Notes: generated from the letters alone by a model not told the origin. Shown: positions 34,290-43,288, counted from the first letter of the stretch. The stretch: DNA of 64,000 nt from Elusimicrobia bacterium HGW-Elusimicrobia-1 (GCA_002841695.1 PHAN01000001.1:62001-126000), one strand, 5' to 3'. Numbers and translations: made by a program.

Positions 34290-35321
34290 ATGAATAACGA
34301 CGCGATAAAAAAACTCTCGTCTTCTCTGGCGGACGGCTCAACTTATCTTGCCGCCGCCCCCGCCGACGTCTTTTATCTTACCGGCGCGCCGTTCGACGGC
34401 TTCTGCGCCCTCGTGGCGCCCGACGGCGGCGTATGTATCGCCGCAAGCCGGATGACCTCACCGCAGGCGCGCGACTTTTTCGGCGATGAATACGTCGTCG
34501 ACGGCGATTCGCTGTCGGCGGCCGTCGTCGCCTCGGCGCGCAAAATGAGCGCCCGCAAAATATTGCTGTCCGCATCCGCGCCGGACGCTCTCCTGAAAGC
34601 CGTTGTCAAAGCATCGGCCGGAAAACTCCGCCCGACGGAATCCGGCGCTCTGAGCGCCCTGCGCGGGATAAAATCCGCGGATGAAATCGCCATATTGCGG
34701 AAAAATCAGCGCGTAGCGCGGACGGCTGTCGAAGTTATAGGCCGCCGGGCCTTGAAAAAAGGCGTCACGGAGCGCGATGTCCGTCGGCGCATCATAGAGT
34801 ATTTTCTCAAAAATGACGGCGACCCGGCGTTCGACCCGATTGTGGCCTTCGGCAAGAACTCGGCCTACCCGCACCATGTCGCCGGGATGTCGCCTCTGGC
34901 GGCATCCGATGAGGTCGTCATCGACGCGGGTTTCCGTCGGAGCGGCTACGCTTCGGACTTGACACGAACCTATTTATTAGGTAAAATATCCGGCAGAAAA
35001 GGCGATGTTTTTGAAATCGTTAAAGCGTCTCAAAAATCCGCCATTTCCTCTGTCCGCGCCGGCGCTTCGTGCGCTTCCATTGACGCCGCCGCCCGTCAGG
35101 CAATATCCAAACGGGGATTCGGCGGCGATTTTATTCACGGAACCGGCCACGGACTTGGCATAGATGTTCACGAATATCCGGTCTTGTCCGCAAAATCGCG
35201 CGACAAACTTTCGGCCGGAATGGCGGTTACGGTCGAGCCGGGAATATACATTCGCGGCGAATTCGGCGTGCGAATCGAGGATGCCGTCGTCGTCACAAAA
35301 AAAGGTTGCGAGATTTTGTAA
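34290..35321 (+). CDS. pepP: Xaa-Pro aminopeptidase/dipeptidase, M24B family
   Basis: A metal-dependent aminopeptidase cleaving X-Pro bonds. The N-terminal creatinase-like domain (1-120) precedes the pita-bread domain with metal ligands in VIDAGFRRSGYASDLTRTY (two Asp), HGTGHGLGIDVHE (His), VEPGIYI (Glu) and GVRIEDAVVV (Glu). The frame opens earlier inside aroQ, but the ATG at 34290 gives 343 residues, the usual length. PepP and PepQ are not separable by eye; the gene symbol follows the cluster context. Confidence 0.88.
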   Translation: MNNDAIKKLSSSLADGSTYLAAAPADVFYLTGAPFDGFCALVAPDGGVCIAASRMTSPQARDFFGDEYVVDGDSLSAAVVASARKMSARKILLSASAPDALLKAVVKASAGKLRPTESGALSALRGIKSADEIAILRKNQRVARTAVEVIGRRALKKGVTERDVRRRIIEYFLKNDGDPAFDPIVAFGKNSAYPHHVAGMSPLAASDEVVIDAGFRRSGYASDLTRTYLLGKISGRKGDVFEIVKASQKSAISSVRAGASCASIDAAARQAISKRGFGGDFIHGTGHGLGIDVHEYPVLSAKSRDKLSAGMAVTVEPGIYIRGEFGVRIEDAVVVTKKGCEIL

Positions 35322-35345
35322 CGAGTAATGTTCGGAGGTTAAAAT

Positions 35346-35552
35346 ATGGCACAGGCAATGGCAAAAGTATTTATGTGCGCATTCAAGGCGCTGCCGTATG
35401 AGGAAAGGTCGAGTTTTCTTGCGGAATTGGTAAAAAGCAGAAGATATAGGGAAGATTTAATTGATTTGGCCGCAATCGAGTCAAGACGAAATGAGCCGTC
35501 AAGACCGTTTAGCGAGTATTTGGAAGAACGCAAAAAAAGAGAGCAGAAGTGA
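35346..35552 (+). CDS. Antitoxin of a type II toxin-antitoxin pair (putative)
   Basis: The protein has 68 residues, is rich in charged residues and ends RPFSEYLEERKKREQK, as in small antitoxins whose C-terminal helix wraps the toxin. GGAGGT precedes the start. It overlaps the RelE/ParE-like gene by GTGA. The antitoxin family is not recognisable by eye; the call depends on its partner, size and order. Confidence 0.65.
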   Translation: MAQAMAKVFMCAFKALPYEERSSFLAELVKSRRYREDLIDLAAIESRRNEPSRPFSEYLEERKKREQK

Positions 35553-35806
35553 GTTATATTGTTAAGATCAAAAAATCCGCCGAGAAAGAAATTTATGCGC
35601 TTCCCGCAAATATTCATCAAAAAATAGCCGAAGCCATATTGAAATTAGGAAAAGATGTCAGGCCTGTCGGGGGCGTGAAACTGCAAGGCGGCAGGGACGG
35701 ATATCGTCTTCGTGTCGGTGATTACAGAATTATTTATACCATAGATGACAAAAATAAAATTGTGGAAATCAGCGGTGTTGGCCACAGGAAAGAAGTTTAC
35801 AGATAG
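35549..35806 (+). CDS. RelE/ParE-family toxin
   Basis: The protein has 85 residues with the RelE/ParE core: YIVKIKKSAEKEIYALP at the start, GGVKLQGGRDGYRLRVGDYRIIYTI in the middle (in overlapping form) and VEISGVGHRKEVYR at the end. RelE members cleave mRNA at the ribosome; ParE members poison gyrase. The C-terminal GHRKEVY is typical of the RelE side. It starts with GTG inside the antitoxin stop. It sits between pepP and efp, genes usually adjacent, so the pair looks inserted. Confidence 0.85.
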   Translation: MSYIVKIKKSAEKEIYALPANIHQKIAEAILKLGKDVRPVGGVKLQGGRDGYRLRVGDYRIIYTIDDKNKIVEISGVGHRKEVYR

Positions 35807-35838
35807 CGATAATCCACTTCAAAGCGAGATAAGTTATT

Positions 35839-36396
35839 ATGATAGACACATCAGGTTTCAAAAACGGAACGAACATCGACGTCGACGGTCAGCCCTACAC
35901 CGTGGTATGGTTTCAGCACCATAAACCCGGAAAAGGCGGAGCCGTTATGCGGGTAAAACTACGCCATCTAAAAAACGGCGGTCAGTTGGAGCGCACTTTC
36001 AAGTCGGGCGAAAAATTCCGCGAAGTCGACCTCCGTCGCGTTAAAAAGCAATATCTCTACAAAGACGGCGGCGGCTATTACTTTATGGATTTGGAGACCT
36101 TCGATAACGTGGGGCTTTCCGCCGACGTGTTGGGCCTTAAAATCAATTTTCTCAAACCTGACATCGAGGTCGAGGGACTTTATCTCGACGGAGAATTTAT
36201 AGGAATAGACATCCCTATCATAATGGAATTTAAGGTCGAGCAGACCGTTCCGGGCGTAAAAGGCGACACCGTATCCAACGTTATGAAGCCGGCCACCATA
36301 GAAACCGGGGCCGAAGTCAGTGTGCCTCTTTTTATAAAAGAGGGCGACACCATAAGAATCGACACCCGCACGGGCGATTACGTAGAGCGCGCCTGA
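35839..36396 (+). CDS. efp: Elongation factor P
   Basis: Helps ribosomes through polyproline stretches. The three-domain protein has 185 residues. The tip loop reads HKPGKGGA, with K32 as the residue that may be modified. The C-terminal GDTIRIDTRTGDYVERA is the family signature. No epmA, epmB or earP modification gene is in the window. It is 15 bases upstream of accB. Confidence 0.97.
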   Translation: MIDTSGFKNGTNIDVDGQPYTVVWFQHHKPGKGGAVMRVKLRHLKNGGQLERTFKSGEKFREVDLRRVKKQYLYKDGGGYYFMDLETFDNVGLSADVLGLKINFLKPDIEVEGLYLDGEFIGIDIPIIMEFKVEQTVPGVKGDTVSNVMKPATIETGAEVSVPLFIKEGDTIRIDTRTGDYVERA

Positions 36397-36411
36397 AAAT
36401 CAACCGCTAAA

Positions 36412-36825
36412 ATGTCCGACGTAAAAGAAATACTAAAAGTCATAAAAGACACCGACATAGCCGAAATCCGCGTCGAATCCGGTTCGTTTAAGTTCGCCGC
36501 AAAAAGGGACGTATCGTCGGTCGTTGTCTCCGCCGGCGCTCCGCCCGCGGCAGCCCCCGAAGCGGCTCCTCCGGCCAAAAAGCGGATGCCCATCAAGTCG
36601 CCTATGGTCGGCACTTTTTTTAACGCGCCCGCGCCGGACCGTCCGCCGCTGGTCATTCGCGGCAATCACGTGGAATACTCCCAGAAGGTCGGCGTGGTCG
36701 AGGCGATGAAGATTTTCAAGGATGTGGTGTCGCCCGTAAAAGGCGTCATCGTCGAAGTTCTGGTTGAAAACAACACGCCGGTGGAATACGGAAAAGAGCT
36801 TTTTCTCGTCGAAACGGAAGAATAA
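36412..36825 (+). CDS. accB: Biotin carboxyl carrier protein of acetyl-CoA carboxylase
   Basis: Carries biotin between the carboxylase and transferase halves of acetyl-CoA carboxylase. The N-terminal helix region is followed by an Ala/Pro linker (about 41-58) and the biotinyl domain with the attachment lysine K100 in VEAMKIFKDV (EAMK is conserved). The length of 137 residues is slightly short. It is a customer of the biotin operon at 4122-10190. accC follows after 29 bases that include a remnant CTCGCAATGAC repeat. Confidence 0.96.
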   Translation: MSDVKEILKVIKDTDIAEIRVESGSFKFAAKRDVSSVVVSAGAPPAAAPEAAPPAKKRMPIKSPMVGTFFNAPAPDRPPLVIRGNHVEYSQKVGVVEAMKIFKDVVSPVKGVIVEVLVENNTPVEYGKELFLVETEE

Positions 36826-36854
36826 AATCCACTCGCAATGACATAAGGGAATTT

Positions 36855-38204
36855 ATGTTTAAAAAAGTTCTCGTAGCCAACAGGGGCGAAATAGCCGTTC
36901 GCGTCATCCGCGCGCTCAAGGAAATGCTCATCCCCACGGTGGCGATACATTCGGAGGTCGACAGAAACTGCCTGCACGTGGCGATGGCCGATGAAAAAAT
37001 CTGCGTGGGCCCCGGCCCGTCGCTGGACAGCTACCTCAACGTTCCCAATATAATTTCCGCGGCCCTCATTACCAAGTCCGACGCCATACATCCCGGCTAC
37101 GGCTTCCTGGCCGAAAATATTTATTTTGCCGAAGTGTGCCGCGATTCCGGAATTACTTTCATAGGCCCCGCGCCGGACACCATCAAGAAAATGGGCGACA
37201 AAATCGCCGCGCGGCAGATGATGAGAAAACTCGGCGTTCCCGTGGTGCCGGGCACCGACGGCCCCGTTAATCCGGAAGACCCCGACATATTCAAGATAGC
37301 CAAAAAAGTGGGCTATCCCATAATCGTAAAGGCCTCGGCCGGCGGCGGCGGAAAAGGAATGCGGATAGTCAATTCCGAGGATGAACTTAAAAACGCGCTC
37401 GATATGGCAAGTACCGAAGCCAGAAAGGCCTTCGGCAACGATTCGGTCTATTTTGAAAAATATCTCGAAGAACCAAGGCACATAGAATTTCAGATACTCG
37501 GCGACAAGAAAGGCAAGATAGTGAGCTTGCCCGAGCGCGATTGCTCGATACAGCGCCGCCACCAGAAGCTCGTCGAGGAAAGTCCTTCTACGGCGGTCGA
37601 TCGTTCCCTGCGCAAAAAAATGGGCAAGGCCGCCCGTCTCGCCGCCGCGGGAGTGAAATACCGCACGGTCGGCACGGTGGAATTCCTGTTGGACAAAAAA
37701 GACAATTTTTATTTTATGGAAATGAACACGCGCATACAAGTCGAACATCCCGTTACCGAAATGATAACAGGCATCGACCTCGTAAAAGAACAGATTCGTC
37801 TGGCTTCAGGAGAAACACTGGGATATGACTCCGACGATATAAAGATAAACGGCCACGCCATAGAATGCCGCGTGAACGCCGAGGATCCAGACAGGGATTT
37901 CATACCGTCTGGCGGAAAAGTCGAAAGGTTTATATCGCCGGGCGGTATGGGTGTGCGCGTGGAGACGCATCTTTATTCGGGGTATGTGATACCGTCATTT
38001 TATGATTCGCTTCTGGCCAAAGTCATTACTCATGACAAAACCAGAAAAGAGGCCATCAGCAAAATGCGCAGGGCGCTGGCCGAGATGAAGGTCGAAGGCG
38101 TGAAAACCACCATACCGCTCCATCAGCGGATATTTGAGAACGAAGATTTTATCAAAGGCGACGTATACACGAATTTTCTCCAAAAGCATATATTCTCCAT
38201 ATAG
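36855..38204 (+). CDS. accC: Acetyl-CoA carboxylase biotin carboxylase subunit
   Basis: Carboxylates the biotin on AccB using ATP and bicarbonate. ATP-grasp motifs are KASAGGGGKGMRIV, ERDCSIQRRHQKLVEE and EMNTRIQVEHPVTE. The length of 449 residues is standard. accA and accD are not in the window. AAGGGA precedes the start codon. Confidence 0.97.
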   Translation: MFKKVLVANRGEIAVRVIRALKEMLIPTVAIHSEVDRNCLHVAMADEKICVGPGPSLDSYLNVPNIISAALITKSDAIHPGYGFLAENIYFAEVCRDSGITFIGPAPDTIKKMGDKIAARQMMRKLGVPVVPGTDGPVNPEDPDIFKIAKKVGYPIIVKASAGGGGKGMRIVNSEDELKNALDMASTEARKAFGNDSVYFEKYLEEPRHIEFQILGDKKGKIVSLPERDCSIQRRHQKLVEESPSTAVDRSLRKKMGKAARLAAAGVKYRTVGTVEFLLDKKDNFYFMEMNTRIQVEHPVTEMITGIDLVKEQIRLASGETLGYDSDDIKINGHAIECRVNAEDPDRDFIPSGGKVERFISPGGMGVRVETHLYSGYVIPSFYDSLLAKVITHDKTRKEAISKMRRALAEMKVEGVKTTIPLHQRIFENEDFIKGDVYTNFLQKHIFSI

Positions 38205-38234
38205 ATTATCCTAAAATATTACTCGGAGTGGAAT

Positions 38235-38352
38235 ATACTTTACATGAATAAGTTGTCATTCTGAGGCTGAAAGCCGAAGAATCTCGGTGTTAAAGACGAG
38301 ACCCTTCGCTTCACTCAGGGTGACAGACAAGCGCTTCATAGATGTAAAGTAT
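38235..38352. repeat. gtcattctgag-family repeat inside an 11-bp inverted repeat
   Basis: The core (38254-38323) runs GTCATTCTGAGG...CTCAGGGTGAC. It is flanked by perfect 11-bp inverted arms ATACTTTACAT (38235-38245) and ATGTAAAGTAT (38342-38352). It fills the accC-gmhA gap. Confidence 0.75.
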
Positions 38353-38388
38353 TTCATGCTCCCCTTAGTAACCCTCGGCGGGATATTT

Positions 38389-38961
38389 ATGAAAAAGAAA
38401 ATCGAAAAAATCATACGCGAAAGCGCGATTGCGGTTTCCGCCTTGTCTTCCGAGGCGGGCACAATCGCCGCTGTCGCCAGAAAGATAACGGAGTCCTTCC
38501 GGCGTGGCGGCAAGCTTCTGGTTTTCGGCAACGGCGGTTCGGCCGCCGACGCTCAGCACTTCGCGGCGGAACTTGTCGTTAAATTCGAGAAGAAAAGAAA
38601 AGCCCTGCCCGCCATAGCCCTTAACGTCAACACGTCCGCCATTACTTCCTGCGCGAACGATTTCAGCTACGAGGAAATTTTTTCCCGCCAACTTGAGGCG
38701 CTGCTCGGCAAGGGCGACGTCGTCGTGGGAATATCGACCAGCGGCAATTCGCCGAACGTAGTGCGCGCGCTCGAATACGCCTCGTCGCGCGGAGCCGTCA
38801 CGGTGGCTTTCAGCGGACGCGAAGGCGGTCGCGTCGCCGAGATCGCCGACATCGTTTTGCGCGCGCCTTCCGACGTAACCGCGCGCGTGCAGGAGTGCCA
38901 CATACTGGCCATCCACGCCGTCTGCAAAATAGTCGAAGAAACTTTATGCCGAAAATCCTGA
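38389..38961 (+). CDS. gmhA: Phosphoheptose isomerase
   Basis: Converts sedoheptulose 7-phosphate to D-glycero-D-manno-heptose 7-phosphate for lipopolysaccharide core. A SIS-domain protein with FGNGGSAADAQHFAAELV and GISTSGNSPNVVRAL. The frame opens at 38287 in repeat sequence; the ATG at 38389 gives the normal 190 residues. rfaE2 of the same pathway overlaps its end. Confidence 0.94.
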   Translation: MKKKIEKIIRESAIAVSALSSEAGTIAAVARKITESFRRGGKLLVFGNGGSAADAQHFAAELVVKFEKKRKALPAIALNVNTSAITSCANDFSYEEIFSRQLEALLGKGDVVVGISTSGNSPNVVRALEYASSRGAVTVAFSGREGGRVAEIADIVLRAPSDVTARVQECHILAIHAVCKIVEETLCRKS

Positions 38962-39410
38962 AGATTGCCGCGCTCTCGCGCAGGTTGTCTTCGCTGCGAA
39001 AACGCGGCAAAAAAATCGTTTTTACCAACGGCTGTTTCGATATAATCCATCCCGGCCACGTCAAAGTGTTTCGTTTCGCGAAATCTCTTGGCGACACGCT
39101 CGTAGTCGGCGTAAATACCGACGCTTCGGTCAGAAAGTTGAAGGGGCCGTCGCGGCCGGTGTCCGACGATAAATCGCGCGCGCTGGTCGTATCGGCGATG
39201 GAAAGCGTGGACTACGTGGTTCTTTTCGGCGAGGGCACCCCTCTTAAAATCATAAAAAAAATCCGTCCGGACGTTCTTGTGAAGGGCGCCGATTATTCGT
39301 CCGGAAAAATCGTCGGAGCCGAATACGCGGGCAGGGTCGTCCGCGTGCCGCTGGCCAAAAATCATTCTACGACACGTCTTATATCACGAATCAAACAATG
39401 CGAGAAATAG
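38946..39410 (+). CDS. rfaE2: D-glycero-beta-D-manno-heptose 1-phosphate adenylyltransferase
   Basis: Adds AMP to heptose 1-phosphate. It is a cytidylyltransferase-like fold with TNGCFDIIHPGHVKVF and VKGADY, corresponding to the C-terminal domain of bifunctional HldE; here it is a stand-alone 154-residue protein. The start at 38946 overlaps gmhA by 16 bases. The kinase half (RfaE1) and GmhB are not in the window. Confidence 0.93.
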   Translation: MPKILKIAALSRRLSSLRKRGKKIVFTNGCFDIIHPGHVKVFRFAKSLGDTLVVGVNTDASVRKLKGPSRPVSDDKSRALVVSAMESVDYVVLFGEGTPLKIIKKIRPDVLVKGADYSSGKIVGAEYAGRVVRVPLAKNHSTTRLISRIKQCEK

Positions 39411-39805
39411 ACGCCGTTTCGCGCGTGGTCGACGCCAACGTCAACAGATTCCGCGACGGTCTCAGAGTCATCGAGGACACTTTGCGTTTCGCGCGCGGAA
39501 ACCGGCTTTACGCTCCCGTCCGACGGCTTCGCGGCGATTTCGCGCGGCTTTTCGCCGGCCGGCGCGGTATGCTGGTCGCCTCGCGCGCGTCGGATAAAGA
39601 TCCGGGCCGGGCGTCCGGCCAGAAAAAGCACGCGGACATCGACGAACTTTTTCGCGCGAATTTTGCCCGCTGTTCGGAGGCGCTGCGTGTGCTCGAAGAA
39701 TATGCCCGTCTTCGCGGGGCGAATCTTCCTTCGACGGCGGAGCTTAAAAAAATCCGTTTTCGCCTTTACGGCATAGAAAAAAAATCTTTGAGCGCAAAAA
39801 AATGA
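39398..39805 (+). CDS. thiD2: ThiD2-type hydroxymethylpyrimidine phosphate kinase
   Basis: The protein has 135 residues and shows the ThiD2 pattern: VVDANVNRFRDGLRVIEDTLRFA near the start (in overlapping form) and ANFARCSEALRVLEEYARL near the end. ThiD2 is a small unrelated replacement for ThiD that phosphorylates HMP-P; it is also found fused to ThiE. It overlaps rfaE2 by 13 bases and thiC by four, which supports a role in pyrimidine synthesis for thiamin. Family assignment is from motif memory. Confidence 0.8.
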   Translation: MREIDAVSRVVDANVNRFRDGLRVIEDTLRFARGNRLYAPVRRLRGDFARLFAGRRGMLVASRASDKDPGRASGQKKHADIDELFRANFARCSEALRVLEEYARLRGANLPSTAELKKIRFRLYGIEKKSLSAKK

Positions 39806-41055
39806 TAACCGATAAACTTATAAAAAAAATCGCCCGCGCGGAAAACGTTTCCGAATCATTCCTTGCCGGAGTTCTTCGCAGCGGCCGCGCGACTGTTTCT
39901 TTTAACGGCTCCGCTCGAAAGCCCCCGCGCTTCCGTCCGCTGGCCATAGGCGAGGGCCTCAGAGTAAAAGTAAACGCCAACATCGGCACATCGCCCGACT
40001 CGATTTCCGTCGAGCGGGAGATGAAAAAACTCTCGGCCGCGGTTTCCGCCGGCGCCGACGCGGTGATGGATTTGTCCACCGGCGGCAATCTCGATAAAAT
40101 CCGCCGCGCGGTGCTCTCCTCGTCCGAAGTTTCCGTCGGCACCGTACCGATATATCAGGCAATTTGCGAGACGGTCCGCCGCCGCCGCCCGCCGGAAGAT
40201 ATGCCGCCGGAATTGATTTTCGACGTCATCGAAAAACAGGCCGCCGACGGCGTGGATTTTATGACAATTCACTCCGGCGTAACGCGGACGAATTCCGCCT
40301 TGGCCGTCAAGAATCGCCTTACGGGAATTGTCAGCCGCGGCGGGTCGTTTCTGGCCAGATGGATGATGAAAAGCGGCAGAGAAAACCCTCTGTATGAAAA
40401 TTACGATAAACTTTTGGACATTCTTAAAAAATACGACGTTACCATAAGCTTAGGCGACGGCCTCAGGCCCGGCTGTCTGGCCGACGCCAATGACGCCGCG
40501 CAGATATCGGAGCTTAAAATTCTCGGACGTCTCGTCGAGAGAGCGCGCGCGGCGGGCGTAAGCGTAATGGTCGAAGGTCCCGGGCATATGCCGCTTGATC
40601 AAATCGCGGCTCACGTGAAATCGGCCAAAAAAGTAATCCATTCGGCGCCATACTACGTGCTCGGCCCGCTTGTCACCGACATTGCCGCCGGCTACGACCA
40701 CATAACGGGCGCCATCGGCGGAGCGCTGGCCGCCTGGGCCGGCGCGGATTTTCTCTGCTACGTAACGCCGACGGAACATCTCGGACTTCCCGACGTCGCG
40801 GCCGTAAGAGAAGGCGTGATGGCCTCAAGGATAGCGGCCCACGCCGCCGACATCGCCCGAGGCGGCAACAACGCCCGAGACGTCGACGATAAACTCTCAA
40901 AACGCCGGAAGGCGCTGGATTGGAAAGGCCAAAAAAAGCTTGCTCTGGATCCGGACAAGTTCGACGAGGCCGCGCGCCTGACTCCGCGGCTTGTATCGTC
41001 GAAAAAAGCCGTCTGTTCAATGTGCGGCGACTATTGCGCGATGAAGCAGATATGA
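39802..41055 (+). CDS. thiC: Phosphomethylpyrimidine synthase
   Basis: A non-canonical radical SAM enzyme that rearranges aminoimidazole ribotide to HMP-P. The C-terminal CxxCxxxxC cluster motif is CSMCGDYC in SMCGDYCAMKQI. Other signatures are VNANIGTSPDS, MDLSTGGNLD, GDGLRPGC and EGPGHMPL. The length of 417 residues is that of the shorter type without the N-terminal extension. It overlaps thiD2 and thrB by four bases each. No TPP riboswitch is possible at its own start, and none was seen upstream of the gene string. Confidence 0.96.
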   Translation: MITDKLIKKIARAENVSESFLAGVLRSGRATVSFNGSARKPPRFRPLAIGEGLRVKVNANIGTSPDSISVEREMKKLSAAVSAGADAVMDLSTGGNLDKIRRAVLSSSEVSVGTVPIYQAICETVRRRRPPEDMPPELIFDVIEKQAADGVDFMTIHSGVTRTNSALAVKNRLTGIVSRGGSFLARWMMKSGRENPLYENYDKLLDILKKYDVTISLGDGLRPGCLADANDAAQISELKILGRLVERARAAGVSVMVEGPGHMPLDQIAAHVKSAKKVIHSAPYYVLGPLVTDIAAGYDHITGAIGGALAAWAGADFLCYVTPTEHLGLPDVAAVREGVMASRIAAHAADIARGGNNARDVDDKLSKRRKALDWKGQKKLALDPDKFDEAARLTPRLVSSKKAVCSMCGDYCAMKQI

Positions 41056-42002
41056 AAAAAACCATAACCGTAAAAGTTCCCGCCACCACCGCCAATCTGG
41101 GCTCGGGTTTCGATTCTTTCGGCGCGGCGCTCCAATTGCGCAATACGCTTACCGTGGAAGTCGGCGGCAATCCGTCGGGATATTCCGGTCATTCCGCATC
41201 GCCCGAAATAATCATCAGGGGCGAAGGCGCCGGCGCGCTGCCGACAAATGCGTCCAACCTGGTTTGGCGCGCGATGCGCAGGGGTTTCGCCGCGGCGTCG
41301 CTTAAAAAAATCCCGCGCGTTCGTATAGTAATGGAGAACGCCGTTCCGTTGACGAGCGGGCTGGGTTCATCGGCCTCCGCCGTCGTCGGAGGACTGCTGG
41401 CGGCCAATGAAATTTGCTATAATAAACTTTCGCACGAAAAACTCATTCAAATCGCCGTCGGACTCGAAGGCCATCCGGACAACGCCGTTCCCGCCTTCGC
41501 CGGCGGTTTTTGCGTTTCATTCGACGACAAAGGGCGCACCGGATACGCAAAAATGAGCATTTCGCGCTTGGGCATAGTGGCAGCCGTTTGTGTGCCCGAT
41601 GTTGATTTTCCCACGGCGGCCGCCCGCGGGCTTCTGCCGCGCTCCGTCAAGATGTCCGACGCCGTTTATAATCTTTCGCGCTCCGCGCTTTTTGTGGCGG
41701 CCGTTTCTTTGCGCGACGGCTCTCTTATAAAACACGCCGTCGGAGACCGGCTGCACCAGGCGCGCAGAATGAAGCGCATACCCGGCGCCGACTCGGCGTT
41801 TGAGGCGGCAGATAAGGCCGGAGCTTTGGGAGTTTGCGTATCCGGCGCGGGACCTTCGATAGTGGCGCTCTGCCCGACGGGAGCCGCGCGGGCCGCAACT
41901 CGCGCGATGTCGGCGTCTTTTGCCCGCAAAGGCATAAACTCGCGCGCGTTCATTCTTGATTTTACCGATCGCGGAGCGACGGTTACGACAAAAAACAAAT
42001 AA
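41052..42002 (+). CDS. thrB: Homoserine kinase
   Basis: Phosphorylates homoserine on the way to threonine. GHMP kinase motifs are VPATTANLGSGFDSFG at the start, PLTSGLGSSASAVVGGLLAANE (ATP loop, in two parts) and CVSGAGPS near the end. The 316 residues follow from the ATG at 41052 overlapping the thiC stop. lysC is next, so this is a small aspartate-family cluster. Confidence 0.94.
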   Translation: MKKTITVKVPATTANLGSGFDSFGAALQLRNTLTVEVGGNPSGYSGHSASPEIIIRGEGAGALPTNASNLVWRAMRRGFAAASLKKIPRVRIVMENAVPLTSGLGSSASAVVGGLLAANEICYNKLSHEKLIQIAVGLEGHPDNAVPAFAGGFCVSFDDKGRTGYAKMSISRLGIVAAVCVPDVDFPTAAARGLLPRSVKMSDAVYNLSRSALFVAAVSLRDGSLIKHAVGDRLHQARRMKRIPGADSAFEAADKAGALGVCVSGAGPSIVALCPTGAARAATRAMSASFARKGINSRAFILDFTDRGATVTTKNK

Positions 42003-42040
42003 AAAGGCCGCCGCTCGGCGCGGCAGGTTTTCAAAAAATT

Positions 42041-43288
42041 ATGGCGCTTGTGGTAATGAAATTCGGCGGCTCGTCCGTGGCGGACGCCGACAAAATAAAA
42101 AACGTCGCCTCGCGCGTCATAGAAACAAGAAGACGCGGGAATAAAGTCGTGGTGGTGGTTTCCGCCCCGGGCGATACAACCGACGATCTTATAACGCTGG
42201 CTTTCAAACTGACCGAAAATCCCGACGCCCGCGAGATGGATATGCTGATGGCCACGGGCGAGCAGGTTTCCATCGCTCTTTTGACGATGGCGGTAAAAGC
42301 CCGCGGCACGCGCGCGATATCTTTGACCGGTTCTCAGGCGGGCATTTACGCGGATTCCTGCCACACCAGAGCCCGCATCACCAAGATAATTCCCACAAAG
42401 ATTAAGCGCGAACTCGTCCGCGGCAATGTGGTCATAGTCGCGGGTTTTCAGGGAGTCAATCCCAACGACGATATAACCACTCTGGGCCGCGGCGGTTCGG
42501 ATTTAACGGCGGTGGCTTTGTCGGCCGCGCTCGGCGCCGACGAGTGCCGGATATACACGGATGTCGACGGAGTTTATACCACCGACCCCCGTATGGTTCC
42601 CGACGCCCGCAAGATAGACGTTATTTCCTATGACGAAATGCTGGAGATGGCCGGCTCCGGCGCTCAGGTAATGCAGGGGCGTTCCGTCGAAGTCGCCAAG
42701 AAATACGGCGTAAACATAAGAGTATTGTCAAGTTTCGCAAAGACGGCGGGCACGCTCATAACCGGCGAACCCGACAAGGAGAATCAGATGGAAGCGGCCG
42801 TTGTAAGAGCTGTAACTCTTGACAGAAACCAGGCGAAATTTTCGGTTCTCGACATTCCCGACAGACCCGGCATCGCGTCCGGTATATTCGGCGCGCTGTC
42901 GGCCGACGGCATAAATGTCGACATGATAATACAATCCGCCGCCAGACAGAGATCGAACGACATTTCTTTTACCGTAAGCCGCACCGACGCCAAAAAAACC
43001 GCCGAGATATTGCGAAAACTCCGCGGGCGCACGGGCGCATCGGGCGTCGCCGAGGATAGAGGGGTGGCCAAGGTTTCTATAGTCGGAGTGGGAATGAAAA
43101 GTCATCCGGGCGTGGCCGCAAATATGTTCTCCGCGCTGGCCGCTTCCGGAGTCAACATAGAGATGATTTCGACCAGCGAAATAAAAGTGTCCTGCATTGT
43201 CTCGGAGAAACAGTCCGACAAGGCCGTGTCGTCGCTGCACAAGGCCTTTGGTCTCGGCGCGAAATCCGCGAAACGCAAGAGAAAATAA
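42041..43288 (+). CDS. lysC: Aspartate kinase
   Basis: Phosphorylates aspartate, the entry step for lysine, threonine and methionine. KFGGSSVADADKIKNVA starts the kinase domain; GRGGSDLTAVALSAAL and YTDVDGVYTTDP are further family stretches. Two C-terminal ACT domains (about 265-410) imply feedback control by lysine and/or threonine. The length of 415 residues is normal. Its TAA stop shares one base with the cimA start. A GC-rich hairpin (about 42006-42024) lies between thrB and this gene. Confidence 0.96.
   Translation: MALVVMKFGGSSVADADKIKNVASRVIETRRRGNKVVVVVSAPGDTTDDLITLAFKLTENPDAREMDMLMATGEQVSIALLTMAVKARGTRAISLTGSQAGIYADSCHTRARITKIIPTKIKRELVRGNVVIVAGFQGVNPNDDITTLGRGGSDLTAVALSAALGADECRIYTDVDGVYTTDPRMVPDARKIDVISYDEMLEMAGSGAQVMQGRSVEVAKKYGVNIRVLSSFAKTAGTLITGEPDKENQMEAAVVRAVTLDRNQAKFSVLDIPDRPGIASGIFGALSADGINVDMIIQSAARQRSNDISFTVSRTDAKKTAEILRKLRGRTGASGVAEDRGVAKVSIVGVGMKSHPGVAANMFSALAASGVNIEMISTSEIKVSCIVSEKQSDKAVSSLHKAFGLGAKSAKRKRK

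Noticed and set aside
36666-37748. Long minus-strand open frame (360 codons) opposite accB and accC
   Set aside because: It is antisense to two clearly conserved genes and has no recognisable motifs.
41414-41424. TATAAT-like motif inside thrB
   Set aside because: It lies in coding sequence far from any following start, with no -35, so it is probably incidental.
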